Shown here in pieces: positions 36,897 through 51,131 of a DNA stretch of 64,000 nucleotides; positions within the stretch are counted from its first letter, which is position 1, and every line of letters begins with the position of its first letter. Origin of the DNA: Bacillota bacterium (GTDB lineage: Bacteria > Bacillota > Sulfobacillia > JAJZYS01 > JAJZLH01). The notes beneath the pieces are model-generated. The model worked only from the letters and a program-made list of their open reading frames with translations. It did not search any database and was not told the origin of the DNA. The translations under genes and the position numbers were made by a program. The stretch lies in contig JAKAUI010000058.1 in NCBI GenBank assembly GCA_021827745.1, forward strand, positions 1 through 64,000, in the 5' to 3' direction.

Positions 36897-37090
36897 ACCG
36901 AAGACGGCGATGAGGGCGAAGAGTAGCGGAGTCTTCCTGCCGCAAGCGATCCGGGGCTGGTGCGAGCCCGGACGGCAGCATCCGCGAAGGGGCGCCGAAG
37001 CCGGGTGTGTTCAAGTGGGCCGCATGGCCAATCAGGGTGGAACCGCGGGAGCAATCCCGTCCCTGGCTGGGATGCGGCATTTTCTTATGA
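36897..37090 (+). promoter_or_regulatory. T-box leader upstream of glyQ (glycyl T-box)
   Basis: AGGGTGGAACCGCGGGAGCAATCCCGTCCCT (T-box/antiterminator, about 37034-37063); competing terminator GCCGCAT...ATGCGGC + ATTTTCTT; AGTA in upstream stem. Confidence 0.88.
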
Positions 37091-37102
37091 GGAGGCCAGT
37101 CC

Positions 37103-37984
37103 ATGGATCTCGTCGGCATCATCCGCCAGCTGGACGACTACTGGCGCCAGCAGGGCTGCCTGATCGGCATCGGATACGACCGGGAGAAGGGTGCCGGCAC
37201 CATGAACCCGCTCACCTTCTTTCGCACCCTTGGCCCCGAGCCGTGGGCGACGGCCTACGTCGAGCCCTGTCGTCGGCCGGCGGACGGCAGATACGGCGAG
37301 AGCCCGAACCGGCTCTCGCGCTATCTGCAGTACCAGGTGCTGATCAAGCCAGTGCCTAAAGACATCGTCGATCGCTACCGCGGCTCTCTTTCTGCCATCG
37401 GCCTGCCCCTTGACCGACACGACTTTCGGCTGGTCGAGGACAACTGGGAGCACCCGTCTCTCGGGGCCTGGGGACTGGGCTGGGAGGTGTGGGTGGACGG
37501 CATGGAGGTGACCCAGTTCACCTACTTCCAGCAGGTGGCCGGCATCGAACTGAAGCCCATTTCGGTCGAGATCACCTACGGGCTGGAGCGGCTGGCCGCC
37601 TACATCCAGGAGGTGGACTCCGTCTACGATCTGGCCTACGACCAGGGTGTCTCCTACGGCGAGATGGCGCTTTCCACCGAGCGTCAGAACTGCCGTTATG
37701 CCTTTGAAGCGGCCTCGGTGCCGTTTTTGCGCCAGTCGTTTGAGGCGGCCGAGGCGGAGGGACAGCGCGCCCTCGCGGCCGGGCTGTGGGCCGCCGCCTA
37801 CGACCAGGCTCTCGACTGTTCGCGGCTGTTCAATCTCTTGGAGGCGCGCCGGGCGCTCGCCTGGACCGAGCGGGCGGCCCTGGTCGGCCGGATCCGCACC
37901 ATCGCCCAAAAATCCGCCGGGCTGTGGCTTGCCGAGCGCGAGCAGCTGGGCTTTCCCCTGCGCACAGAGGCGGTGGCCAAATGA
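37103..37984 (+). CDS. glyQ: Glycine--tRNA ligase alpha subunit
   Basis: CLIGIGYDREKGAGTMNPLTFFRTLGPEPW...NRLSRYLQYQVLIKP. Confidence 0.96.
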   Translation: MDLVGIIRQLDDYWRQQGCLIGIGYDREKGAGTMNPLTFFRTLGPEPWATAYVEPCRRPADGRYGESPNRLSRYLQYQVLIKPVPKDIVDRYRGSLSAIGLPLDRHDFRLVEDNWEHPSLGAWGLGWEVWVDGMEVTQFTYFQQVAGIELKPISVEITYGLERLAAYIQEVDSVYDLAYDQGVSYGEMALSTERQNCRYAFEAASVPFLRQSFEAAEAEGQRALAAGLWAAAYDQALDCSRLFNLLEARRALAWTERAALVGRIRTIAQKSAGLWLAEREQLGFPLRTEAVAK

Positions 37985-40026
37985 CGACCCTGCTGATCGA
38001 GCTCGGCTGCGAGGAGCTGCCGGCGGCCGAACTGCGCGGCCTGGCCGAAAAGCTGGGTGCTGACCTCTTCCAGCTTCTGGCCGACAACGGGCTGACCAGT
38101 GCCAAGAGCGGGCGGAAGGTCTGGTCGACACCCAGGCGGCTTGGTGCAGAGATCAGCGCCCTAGAGCGCACAGCCGGCTCGACCAGCGAGTGGCGACGGG
38201 GACCGGCCGTGGCCCAGGCCAAGGGGCCGGACGGAGATTGGTCGGCGGCGGCCCGCGGCTTTGCGAAGAGCCTACAGACCACGCCGGAACAGCTCGAGCA
38301 GCGGGAGGCAGACGGCGGACGCTATCTGTTCGGCGAGCTGAGGAAGCCCGGGGCGGACCTGACCGAGCTTTTGGCCAAGGAGCTGGAGGGGCTGGTCAGC
38401 CGCCTGCCCAGGGGCCGGACCATGGTCTGGCAAGAAGACGGCATCCGCTTTGTGCGGCCGATCCGCTCGCTTCTGGTGCTCTTGGACGACGAACTGGTGC
38501 CGGTCCAGGTGGCGGGGGTGTCGTCTGGACGAACCAGCCCTGGCCGGCGCGGCGAGCCGGCGGTGGAGATCGAGGGGGCGCAGTCGTACCAGGCGGCCCT
38601 GGCCAAGGCCGGCGTGGTGATCGACCCCAGCTCGAGAAAAGACCAGCTGGTGGCGAAATGGCAGCGGCTGCTTATGCCAGGGGAGCGCTTCGATCAGGAG
38701 GATCCCTTGATCGATCTGGTGGTGGACCTGGTCGAAGGGGTCTCTGTGCTGCGCGGCCAGGCCGGCACTGTCTTTTCGGAGCTCCCGGAGCCGATCCTGC
38801 GGGCCGTGTTGGTCGATCAGCTCTACGTGGTGCCGATCGCCCAGGGGGAGGGCCTGGTGCCGGCCTTCTTGCTCGCCTACCAGAGCGGCGAGGAGGCCAT
38901 CGTCCGCCAGGGCTTCGAGCGGGTCTTGGCCGCCCGGCTGGCCGACGCCCGCTTTTTCACCGCCGCAGACCTGGCTAAGCCACTCCTCGAGCATGCGAAG
39001 GGGCTTTCCAGCATCACCTTTCTTGGCCAGCTGGGCAGCCTTGAGGACCGGCTGGAGCGGATCCAGGCCATGGCAGGGCGCATCGCCCGGGAGGCCGGGC
39101 TGCACCTTTCAGACGACGCCTTGGCTCAGGCGGTCCGCCTGGCCCTGGCCGATCGCGCCACCCAGGTGGTGGCCGAATGGCCGCAGTTGGCCGGCGTGAT
39201 CGGCGCCACCTACGCCGCCGCCCAGGGGGTGGCCGAGCCGGTGGTCACCGCCATCAGAGAAAGCGTGCTGCCGAGCGCGCCGGGCGGCGTCTTGCCGGCA
39301 AGCGATCTCGGCTGGACTTTGGCCGTCTGCCTGCGTGCCGACGAGCTCATCGGAGGGTTCGTGGCCGGCCTTGAGCCGACCGGCAGTTCGGATCCGTTCG
39401 GGCTGCGGCGGACGGGGATCGCCCTGCTCAGCCTGCTCGCAGAACGGCGGCTTGGTTGGAAGGAGCTTCTGGCCGAGGCCGAGGCCGGGTACATGTTGCC
39501 GCCGGACCGGCGGGACGAGATTGCACAGAAGGTCGACCGCTTTCTGCGCGGCCGGCTGGAGGCCAGCTGGCGAGAGGCCGGCCATCGCCCGGAGGCGGTG
39601 GTCGCCACCCTCGGCACGCCGCTCTGTCACCCAACACTCTTGGCGAAGCGGCTTGCGGCCGTGGAGCAGATGTGGCAGGAGGCCTCCTTTGCGTCTTTGA
39701 TCACGGTCTACCGCCGGGCCTCGCGCCTGGCGGAGGAGGGAGCGATCGATCCGGCTCAGGGCGAAGAGGCCGTGCTCAAGAAGGCGATCGTGGACGCCGA
39801 GGTGGGGGTCGACCGCCAGTTGCGGGCCGGACAGGACCTGGCCGCGCTCGAGATCCTGGCCGGCCTGGAGGCGCCGCTTGAGCGCTTCTTCGACCAGGTG
39901 ATGGTGATGGACCCCGACCCGGTGCGCCGCCGGGTGCGCCAGGCACTGCTGCACCGGGTGAAGGCGCTCTCGGACAGGCTGGTGGCGCTTTCGGCCCAGG
40001 CCGGCGGCCGCGAGGGCACGTCGTGA
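37981..40026 (+). CDS. glyS: Glycine--tRNA ligase beta subunit
   Basis: TTLLIELGCEELPAAEL...RFFTAADLAKPLLEHAKGLSSITF; follows glyQ with ATGA overlap. Confidence 0.95.
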   Translation: MTTLLIELGCEELPAAELRGLAEKLGADLFQLLADNGLTSAKSGRKVWSTPRRLGAEISALERTAGSTSEWRRGPAVAQAKGPDGDWSAAARGFAKSLQTTPEQLEQREADGGRYLFGELRKPGADLTELLAKELEGLVSRLPRGRTMVWQEDGIRFVRPIRSLLVLLDDELVPVQVAGVSSGRTSPGRRGEPAVEIEGAQSYQAALAKAGVVIDPSSRKDQLVAKWQRLLMPGERFDQEDPLIDLVVDLVEGVSVLRGQAGTVFSELPEPILRAVLVDQLYVVPIAQGEGLVPAFLLAYQSGEEAIVRQGFERVLAARLADARFFTAADLAKPLLEHAKGLSSITFLGQLGSLEDRLERIQAMAGRIAREAGLHLSDDALAQAVRLALADRATQVVAEWPQLAGVIGATYAAAQGVAEPVVTAIRESVLPSAPGGVLPASDLGWTLAVCLRADELIGGFVAGLEPTGSSDPFGLRRTGIALLSLLAERRLGWKELLAEAEAGYMLPPDRRDEIAQKVDRFLRGRLEASWREAGHRPEAVVATLGTPLCHPTLLAKRLAAVEQMWQEASFASLITVYRRASRLAEEGAIDPAQGEEAVLKKAIVDAEVGVDRQLRAGQDLAALEILAGLEAPLERFFDQVMVMDPDPVRRRVRQALLHRVKALSDRLVALSAQAGGREGTS

Positions 40027-40831
40027 GCCGCGAGGTGGTGGTGGTCTCCGACTCGCTCGGCGAGACGGCCGAGGCGGTGGCCAAGGCCGCCCTCAGCCAG
40101 TTCGAGGAGGACGGGCTGAACATCAGAAAGTTCGCCCATGTCGACTCCGATCTCTCTCTGGCCCAGGTGCGGGAGTTTCTGACCGAAACCAGCCAGGCGA
40201 TCGTGATCTACACCGTGGTGCTGCCAGCCGTGCGCGACCAGCTGAAGACGCTTCTGCACGAACTGGGGATCTTGGGTGTGGACGTGCTCGGTCCGGCCCT
40301 GCAGGCGGTGGCCACCATCGCGCCGGGACCGCCGCGCCTGCAGGCCGGGTTGGTGCACATGCTGGACGAAGGGTACTTTCGGCGGGTGGCGGCCGTCGAG
40401 TTCGCCGTCCGCTATGACGACGGCAAGGAGCCGGCCGGATGTCTTTTGGCCGACGTCGTGATCCTGGGCGTGTCCCGGTCTTCGAAGACGCCGCTTTCCA
40501 TGTACCTGGCCCACCGCCAGGTGCGGGTGGCCAACATCCCGCTGGTGCCGGAGGTGGCGCTGCCCCAGGAACTGTACGAGGTGTCGCCGGAGAAGATCGT
40601 CGGGCTGATGGTCCAGCCGGACGACCTGCTCTTGATCAGAAGCGCCCGCCTGCGGGCGATGGGGGTGGCCGGACCGAGCCGCTACGCCGATCTGGAGCGG
40701 ATCTTGGAGGAGATCGAATACGCCGAGAAGATCTATCGCAAGCTGGGCTGCCACGTCTTGGACGTCACCCACCGGGCGGTGGAGGAGACGGCGGGGCTGA
40801 TCATCGAACTGGTGCAAAGGGGTGGTCAGCG

Positions 40832-40835
<4 letters not shown>
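40023..40835 (+). CDS. Pyruvate, phosphate dikinase regulatory protein (PPSR / DUF299 kinase-phosphorylase)
   Basis: VVVVSDSLGETAEAVAKAALSQF...DVVILGVSRSSKTPLSMYLAHRQVRVANIPLVPE. Confidence 0.93.
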
Positions 40836-43480
<2,645 letters not shown>

Positions 43481-44483
43481 GACGGGCGGCGCCTGCCTCA
43501 GGGCGGACTGGGAGGCCTGGGAGAACGCCGCCCTGTCCCCGCACGCTGCCCGGGCCAGCGAGAGCCGCGGCCGGGAGCGCCCGGAGGAGGAGGATGCGAT
43601 CCGCACCGCCTTTCAGCGCGACCGCGACCGCATCATCCACTCCAAGGCCTTTCGGCGGCTGAAGGACAAGACCCAGGTCTTTCTGGCCGCTGAGGGCGAC
43701 CACTACCGCACCCGCCTCACCCACACGCTCGAGGTCGCCCAAATCGCCCGCACCATTGCCCGGGCGCTTCGGCTGAACGAAGACCTGACCGAGGCCGTGG
43801 CCCTCGGCCACGACCTCGGTCACACGCCCTTTGGCCATGCCGGAGAAGACGTGCTGACAACGCTCTATCCCGGCGGCTTTCGCCACAACGAGCAGAGCCT
43901 GCGCGTGGTGGAGGTCTTGGAGCGGCCGGGCGGGTTGAATCTGACCTTCGAGGTCAGAGACGGGATCTTGAACCACATCGCGGCCGGCACGCCGGCCACC
44001 TTGGAGGCGCGGGTGGTCCACTTCTCAGACCGCATCGCTTATGTAAACCACGACATCGACGACGCTCTGCGCGGCCAGGTGCTGGCCGAAGAGGAGATTC
44101 CAAGCGCCATCTTGGACGTCTTGGGCCGCACCCACGCCCAGCGCATCTCCACCCTGGTCCAAGACCTCGTGGCCAGCTCTTACGGACAAGAGAGGATCAT
44201 GCTCTCGCCGGCCCGCCAGGATGCGCTCTCTGGCCTGCGCACGTTCTTGTTCGAGCGGGTGTATGTCGGATCGGACGCCAAGCGCGAAGAGGAGAAGGCC
44301 AAGGGGGTGGTCTCGGCCCTCTACCAGGCCTATCTGGCCGATGTGGACCGGGCTCCGGGCAAAGACGGCAAAGAGGCCGTGCGCGACTACGTGGCCGGCA
44401 TGACCGACCGCTTTGCGATCGCCGCCTTTCGCCGCATGTTCGTGCCCAAAGAGTTTCGCCCAGACGACTGACGGAGGTTGAAC

Positions 44484-46191
44484 GTGCCCTCATCGCAGGA
44501 CCTGGTGGCTGAGATCAGGAGCCGGGCCCCGATCGCAGAGGTGGTCGGGGAGACGGTGGCGCTGCGCCGCCAGGGGCGGCGCCTGGCCGGGCTGTGCCCC
44601 TTTCACTCCGAAAGGACGCCGTCCTTCAGCGTCGACCCAGAGCGCGGGCTGTTCTACTGCTTTGGCTGTCAGGCCGGCGGCGACGTCTTCGCCTTTGTGA
44701 TGCGCCGAGACGGGATCGGTTTTCGCGACGCCCTCGTCCAGCTGGCCGAGCGGACCGGGGTGACGCTGCCGGAAGAGACGTCCGAGCGCCATCGGGAGCT
44801 GGACGCCGTGCGCCGGGTGCTGGAGGCGGCGGCTGCCGCCTATGAGCAGGCGCTTTCGGCAGCGGTCGGGAAGGCAGCCCGGGACTATCTGGACAGCCGC
44901 CAGATCGGCCAAGCGGCGCGCACCACCTTTCGTCTCGGCTACGCCCCTGAGGGACCGGACTGGCTGCTCGCCACCTTGCGAAAGGGTGGCTTCGACCCGG
45001 GGCTGATCATGCGGGCCGGCCTCGCCCAAGACGGCCGCCAGGGCCAGGCCATCGACCGGCTGCGCCACCGCCTCGTCTACCCGATTCGGGACCGGCGGGG
45101 CCAGGTGGTGGGCTTTGGCGGGCGGGCGCTAGAGAGCGCCCAGCAGCCAAAGTACCTGAACTCGCCGGAGACAGAGCTCTTTCACAAAGGCCGCACGCTC
45201 TACGACCTGACCGTGGCGACCGGCGAGTGGCGAGAGGGGCGCCAGGCGGTCTTGGTCGAGGGCTACATGGACGTGATCGCCCTCCATCAGGCCGGGGTCA
45301 AGGGGGCGGTGGCGTCGCTCGGCACTGCCCTCACAGAAGAGCAGGTGCGGATTCTCGCCCAGGCGGTGGACCAGGTGGTGGTCGCCTACGACGCCGATGC
45401 CGCCGGCGAGCACGCCACAAGCCGCGGGCTCTGGCTTCTGGCCGGATCCGGGGTGGCGGCACGGGTGGTGCGCCTTCCAGCCGGAGAAGACCCGGACTCC
45501 GTGATCCAAAAGGGCGGCGAAGACGCCTGGACCTCGGCGGTGGACGCTGCCCGCCGCCTGATCGACGCCCTGACCGACCAGGCGCTTGAAGACGCCGACC
45601 TGACCACACCCCGCGGCAAGAGGCAGGCGGCGCAGGCGGTGTTGCCCGGCATCTTGCAGCTGAGAAGCCCGCTCGAGCAGAACGAGGAGATCCAGCGCCT
45701 CTCCCAGCGCCTGGGGGTGGAAGAGCGGGGGCTGTGGCAGGAGGCGAGGAAACTCGGCGCGCCCCAGGTCCGGCTTGCCTCCCGAACAGCGGGCCCGGCG
45801 GCCGGGGCGGGCAAGGTCGACCGCCAGCGTTTGATCGAAGAGGAAATTTTGCGCATCTTGGTGCAGGAACCGGAGCGCGCCTCGCAAATGACTGATCTTC
45901 GGTTTGAAACACCAGGCGCCGACCTGGTGGTTCGCGATTGTCTCCTGGGTGCCGATCCCGCTCGCAACGAGAGCGCCGAGGCGGCGCAGCTTTGGGCGCG
46001 CATCTCGGTCGGCGATGGGCCGGTCGGGACCTGGGAGGCGCTCTATCGGGAATGGCTCGGTGAAGGAAGGAAACGGAGACTTAGGGAACTTCAAGAGCAG
46101 GTGCGGCAGAAGGAAGCCGGAGGCGAACCTGTGCCGGCCAGCCTGCTCAAGGAGCTTTCGGAACTGAAGCAGGAGGACGAGCGCAGTCGCC

Positions 46192-46199
<8 letters not shown>
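44484..46199 (+). CDS. dnaG: DNA primase
   Basis: GTG after GGAGG; CHC2 Zn finger [52 protein letters not shown]. Confidence 0.95.
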
Positions 46200-47289
<1,090 letters not shown>

Positions 47290-47779
47290 ACTAGCCTCAC
47301 TCATCGCATAGGCGGGATCGGGCGGCGGCCCTTGCGCCGCTCGTGAGGAGTCTGGCCGCAGTGACCACACCCACGGCAACGGGCGGCGAGTAATTTGAAG
47401 TGACAGACTGCAGTCGAGGTGGAGAGACCGCCGCGACGCATCTGTCTTGAGATATGCGCAGGCCAGGCTGTCGATCCTGTGCTGCGCCAGCCATCTCTGG
47501 GGCCAAGAGAGCCAAGGCGGCCGTTGATCGTCGCGACCAAGAGCGGATTGCGGTTGCTCTGAGTCAATCGGCGCGGTGATACGTCGTTGCGTCGACAGAG
47601 GTGCCCAGACACGAAAGCCGCGAACTATCTTGTCCTGGACCACGCAACGGGCGAACCTCAGATGCGACTGCACGGGCGTGGCACGTGAAGGCGGCAGGTG
47701 ATCCCAGTCAAGAACGACTTTACGAGAAAACACAGACTTACCGAGAAAACAGCGTATAATTGTAGAAGGAGGGGAGAGC

Positions 47780-48040
47780 ATGGATATGCCCAGAATCGGA
47801 GAGAAGGGTCAGATTGTTCTTCCTAAGTCAGTGCGGGAAGCACTGCACGTGGTACCGGGTGACCGCATCGCCTTTAGCGTGGACGGGATGAGAGCCATCC
47901 TGGCTCCGGTGCATGCCAAGACCGCAGCTGAACTGCGGGGAATCCTGGCCACGGACCACCCGGTTGACCTGAAGTCAGGACGCCGAGAGTACCAGTCAGA
48001 CCTGGTGGACAAGCTGAGTCGAGTTAAGTCCAAGGCATGA
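47780..48040 (+). CDS. AbrB/MazE-like antitoxin
   Basis: MPRIGEKGQIVLPKSVREALHVVPGDRIAFSVDG is SpoVT/AbrB fold; followed by a PIN protein with overlapping start. Confidence 0.85.
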   Translation: MDMPRIGEKGQIVLPKSVREALHVVPGDRIAFSVDGMRAILAPVHAKTAAELRGILATDHPVDLKSGRREYQSDLVDKLSRVKSKA

Positions 48041-48450
48041 TCTTCTACCTGGATGCCAACATCGTTTTGCGCCTGCTCCTGGGCACTCCGGAAGACCAGT
48101 CTCGTCAGGCTGCAGAACTCTTCGCACAAGCGTCCCAGGGCCGATACAAACTTGTTGTCCATCCGGCCGTCTTGGCCGAGGTCATCTACGTCTTGCTTTC
48201 CCCGCGTCAGGCAGGGAAAGAGAGAGCCGACATTGCCTCCGCCTTGCGACAACTGGCGGCACTTCCAGGCGTCGAAATCGGAGACTTGAAGCAGACGTTG
48301 GCCGGACTGAGCCTGTTTGAGTCCACGGATCTGGACTGGGTGGACTGTCTGCTTCTCGGCTGTGGCCAGGCAGGGCAGGTGGTCAGCTTCGACACGGAAA
48401 TGGTGGGGCTAGGCGCCCGCAACCCGGCCGAGATTACGGCCGAAGACTGA
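48037..48450 (+). CDS. PIN-domain ribonuclease toxin (VapC-like)
   Basis: MIFYLDANIVLRLLLG...VYVLLS...DLDWVDCLLLGCGQAGQVVSFDTEM. Confidence 0.85.
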   Translation: MIFYLDANIVLRLLLGTPEDQSRQAAELFAQASQGRYKLVVHPAVLAEVIYVLLSPRQAGKERADIASALRQLAALPGVEIGDLKQTLAGLSLFESTDLDWVDCLLLGCGQAGQVVSFDTEMVGLGARNPAEITAED

Positions 48451-48533
48451 CTCGGTGACACGGCCTAGGGCGACCACCGTCTTGGGGGATCGGTTCACCC
48501 CCTAGGCGCATCGGCTCATGGTATCCTGGCGAC

Positions 48534-49487
48534 ATGTCAACATCTGCTCTGGCCGCCCGCCTGCGCCAGCACGGACGCCCGCTCCTGGTTGAAGCGGTCT
48601 CGCTCCGCGAGCCAGGTACAGACGAGGTGCTGGTAGAGCTCGCCTATGCGGCGATCAACCCGGTGGACCGCTACGTGGCAGCTGGCCGGGTGGCTTCTGA
48701 TGCCTCATTGCCGCGCATCCTCGGTTCGGAGGCATCCGGAAGTCTGGATGGCGCCCCGGTCCTCGTCTGCGGACACGACCTGGGAAGAGCGAAAGACGGG
48801 CTGTGGGCGACGGCGGCGGTGGTGCCCCGAGCAGCCGTGACTCCCCTGCCGGCTGGCGTCGACTTAAAGCAGGCGGCGGCGATGGGTGTGGCCGGGGTCA
48901 CGGCCTGGACGGTCGTCAGCCAGCTGGCCAAGGTCGCGCCAGACGACCGGGTGCTGGTGCTGGGAGCGAGCGGCGGGGTCGGGTCCATCGCCGTCTCCCT
49001 GATCCGCTCGATCGGCGCCAAGGTGTGGGGCCAGACCGAGGATGCGAAGAAACGGGCCTGGATCTCGGCTCGCGGCGCCGACCAGGTGGTGGTGACAGGG
49101 AGCGCTGGACTGGTGGAGGCCCTGGCGGGGCTCAACCCGACCGTGGTGCTGGACCCATTGGGCGGAGCCTATACCGGTCCTGCGATCACGGCCCTGGAGC
49201 CCTTTGGGCGGCTCGTCATCTTTGGCACCTCGGCCGGGCTGCGCGGCGAGATCGGCATCCAGGAGCTCTACCGCAAGGCGATCACCGTGCGAACCTATTC
49301 CGGGCTGATCGAACCGTCGGACAGATTGGCCCTGGGTGTGGCGGGTGCACTCTCTGCCCTGGCCGCAGGACAACTGCGAGTCAGCGTGGACAGCGTGATG
49401 GCCCTGGCCGAGGTGAATGAGGCCCTGGCCCGCCAGGCGGGGCGCGAGGTGCTGGGCAAGCTGGTGCTCGACTTGCGCCAGGTCTGA
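48534..49487 (+). CDS. Zinc-type alcohol dehydrogenase / NADPH:quinone oxidoreductase-like MDR protein
   Basis: EPGTDEVLVELAYAAINPVDRYVAAG...VLVLGASGGVGSIAVSLIRSIGAKVWG. Confidence 0.87.
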   Translation: MSTSALAARLRQHGRPLLVEAVSLREPGTDEVLVELAYAAINPVDRYVAAGRVASDASLPRILGSEASGSLDGAPVLVCGHDLGRAKDGLWATAAVVPRAAVTPLPAGVDLKQAAAMGVAGVTAWTVVSQLAKVAPDDRVLVLGASGGVGSIAVSLIRSIGAKVWGQTEDAKKRAWISARGADQVVVTGSAGLVEALAGLNPTVVLDPLGGAYTGPAITALEPFGRLVIFGTSAGLRGEIGIQELYRKAITVRTYSGLIEPSDRLALGVAGALSALAAGQLRVSVDSVMALAEVNEALARQAGREVLGKLVLDLRQV

Positions 49488-49627
49488 ATCTGGGGCACTC
49501 GGATCCGCCGATCAGTAGTTTGGGGACGCAGCGCCACGGGCGGGCACCACAGTTGTGAGCCCCATCGTGCGCGGCTTGACGCTCCCACTCGCCATCTCGT
49601 AGGATCAAATCGTTGGGACGGCAAGAT

Positions 49628-49702
49628 TCCTCGATAGCTCAATGGTAGAGCATCCGGCTGTTAACCGGAGGGTTGTAGGTTCGAGTCCTACTCGAGGAGC
49701 CA
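49628..49702 (+). tRNA. tRNA-Asn(GTT), CCA encoded
   Basis: TCCTCGA acceptor pairs with TCGAGGA; anticodon loop CTGTTAA; TTCGAGTCC T-loop; CCA. Confidence 0.95.
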
Positions 49703-49715
49703 GTTTAGGCTTGGT

Positions 49716-49790
49716 GGGCCCATAGCTCAGTGGTAGAGCCGCCGGCTCATAACCGGTAGGTCGCATGTTCGAATCATGCTGGGCCCACCA
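49716..49790 (+). tRNA. tRNA with CAT anticodon (elongator Met or Ile2), CCA encoded
   Basis: GGGCCCA/TGGGCCC acceptor; loop CTCATAA; CCA. Confidence 0.92.
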
Positions 49791-49801
49791 CAATCGCATA
49801 G

Positions 49802-49876
49802 GGGCGCGTAGCTCAGGGGTAGAGCGCTTGACTCACATTCAAGAGGTCGCAGGTTCGAAACCTGCCGTGCCCACCA
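49802..49876 (+). tRNA. tRNA-Val(CAC), CCA encoded
   Basis: GGGCGCG/CGTGCCC acceptor; CTTGA-CTCACAT-TCAAG anticodon arm; CCA. Confidence 0.92.
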
Positions 49877-49881
49877 GATCG

Positions 49882-49914
49882 AAACTCACTACCTGTTAAA
49901 AAGGTGGTGAGTTT
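49882..49914 (+). terminator. Intrinsic terminator after the tRNA cluster
   Basis: AAACTCACTACCT-GTTAAAA-AGGTGGTGAGTTT followed by T-rich tail. Confidence 0.8.
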
Positions 49915-49976
49915 TGTATATGTCGGTTGTCCCATGCAGCGCATGGACGTACAATGTACGGCAGGGGGTCGAGACC

Positions 49977-50258
49977 ATGTCCCAACAATTGCGGCGACGT
50001 AGTCGCCGGATCGAACTCCGTGCCACACCCGAGGAGAGGTCTCTGCTCGATCACGCTGTTGCCGTTACGGGCATGGCTCTGACAGAATTCGTCGTCGACA
50101 ACGCCTGCGAGGCCGCGCGGCGCGTTCTTGCTGATCGGCAGCAATTTGAAATGGATGACAGGGCCCTGATCGCCTGGGAGGCACTGAATCAGCGACCGGC
50201 GAGGGATCTACCGGGACTCCGGAAACTGATGCAGCGACCGACGCCGTTTGTGCGGTGA
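49977..50258 (+). CDS. DUF1778 (TacA-like) antitoxin
   Basis: RIELRATPEERSLLDHAVAVTGMALTEFVVDNACEAARRVLADRQQFEMDDRALIAWEALNQ. Confidence 0.9.
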   Translation: MSQQLRRRSRRIELRATPEERSLLDHAVAVTGMALTEFVVDNACEAARRVLADRQQFEMDDRALIAWEALNQRPARDLPGLRKLMQRPTPFVR

Positions 50259-50770
50259 GCGGCGGCTATCTTGCGCCGAGCCTCTTGACGGCCGCTCACG
50301 ACGTCACCGCGTTTGAGTGCCGTTCCACGGAGCAGACGCAGTGGCTGCGAAGATTCGCCAAGCATTCCACGGACCAAGGGACGACCAGGGTTCTGGTCGT
50401 GACGGAGGACGGCAGCACGGAGGTAGTTGCGTACTACGCCTGGTGCATGGCACAGATCCGACTTGCTGCTTCGACCGAGCGCCTGAGAAAGGGCGCCGGC
50501 CAGTATCCGCAACCTGTAGCCCTGTTGGCACGGCTCGGGGTCGACATGCGACACGAGCATCAGGGGCTCGGAGCTGCGCTCCTGCAAGATGTCTTTGCTC
50601 GCCTCCTTGAGTTATCCGAAGACATCGGCTGCCGAGGACTGCTTGTTCATGCCGAATCTGAAGAGGCGCGCCGCTTCTACCTACACCTCGTCCCCGACTT
50701 CGAATCCAGCCCGCTCGACCAGCTCGACCTCATGCTCCTCATGAAAGACATCCGGCGTTCCCTGCGTTGA
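50255..50770 (+). CDS. GNAT-family N-acetyltransferase, probable TacT/AtaT-type toxin
   Basis: FECRSTEQTQWLRRFAKHSTDQGTTRVLVVTEDGSTEVVAYYAWCMAQIR...LARLGVDMRHEHQGLGAALLQDVFARL; overlaps the DUF1778 gene. Confidence 0.88.
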   Translation: MSGGYLAPSLLTAAHDVTAFECRSTEQTQWLRRFAKHSTDQGTTRVLVVTEDGSTEVVAYYAWCMAQIRLAASTERLRKGAGQYPQPVALLARLGVDMRHEHQGLGAALLQDVFARLLELSEDIGCRGLLVHAESEEARRFYLHLVPDFESSPLDQLDLMLLMKDIRRSLR

Positions 50771-51030
50771 TCCTGTACGGGCGAATGCGCGGCCGACGGC
50801 TGCGTCGTAATCCTTCAAGCGATTTTGGCGACGCGGCTACAACCGAGCCTAGCCCTTGAGAACTCAGGACCCAGGGCCCGCGCGAAGCGCTCCCAGGGAG
50901 CCGCCACCTACCCCGATCACAGACTCCGGAGAGGGGTGCCGAGCAGATGCTAAAGCGACAGTTCCGTCCGGTCGCGGCCGGTCACCAACCGATGCTGAAC
51001 GGACTCTGACCTGCCGAAAACGGCGCATGT

Positions 51031-51046
51031 TTGTGAACGGAAACAC
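51031..51046. promoter_or_regulatory. cre-like site
   Basis: TTGTGAACGGAAACAC; matches WTGNNARCGNWWWCAW except the last position. Confidence 0.4.
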
Positions 51047-51115
51047 TTACTCTGCCGTCGGTCATCCAGGGAGGAGTTGCGGGAGTCGGGCCGAAATGAC
51101 CCCACGTTTACAAGG

Positions 51116-51131
51116 ATGCAATCGATTTCAT
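51116..51131. promoter_or_regulatory. cre/LacI-type operator upstream of permease
   Basis: ATGCAATCGATTTCAT; near-identical 20-mer recurs at 58615. Confidence 0.6.

Noticed and set aside
47290-47715. Minus-strand ORFs 47297-47515 and 47301-47612 after rpoD
   Set aside because: No RBS/domain support, atypical compositions; treated as intergenic
49628-50770. tRNA cluster plus TA pair as an integrated island (att site)
   Set aside because: No integrase and no downstream direct repeat of a tRNA 3' end noticed within the window
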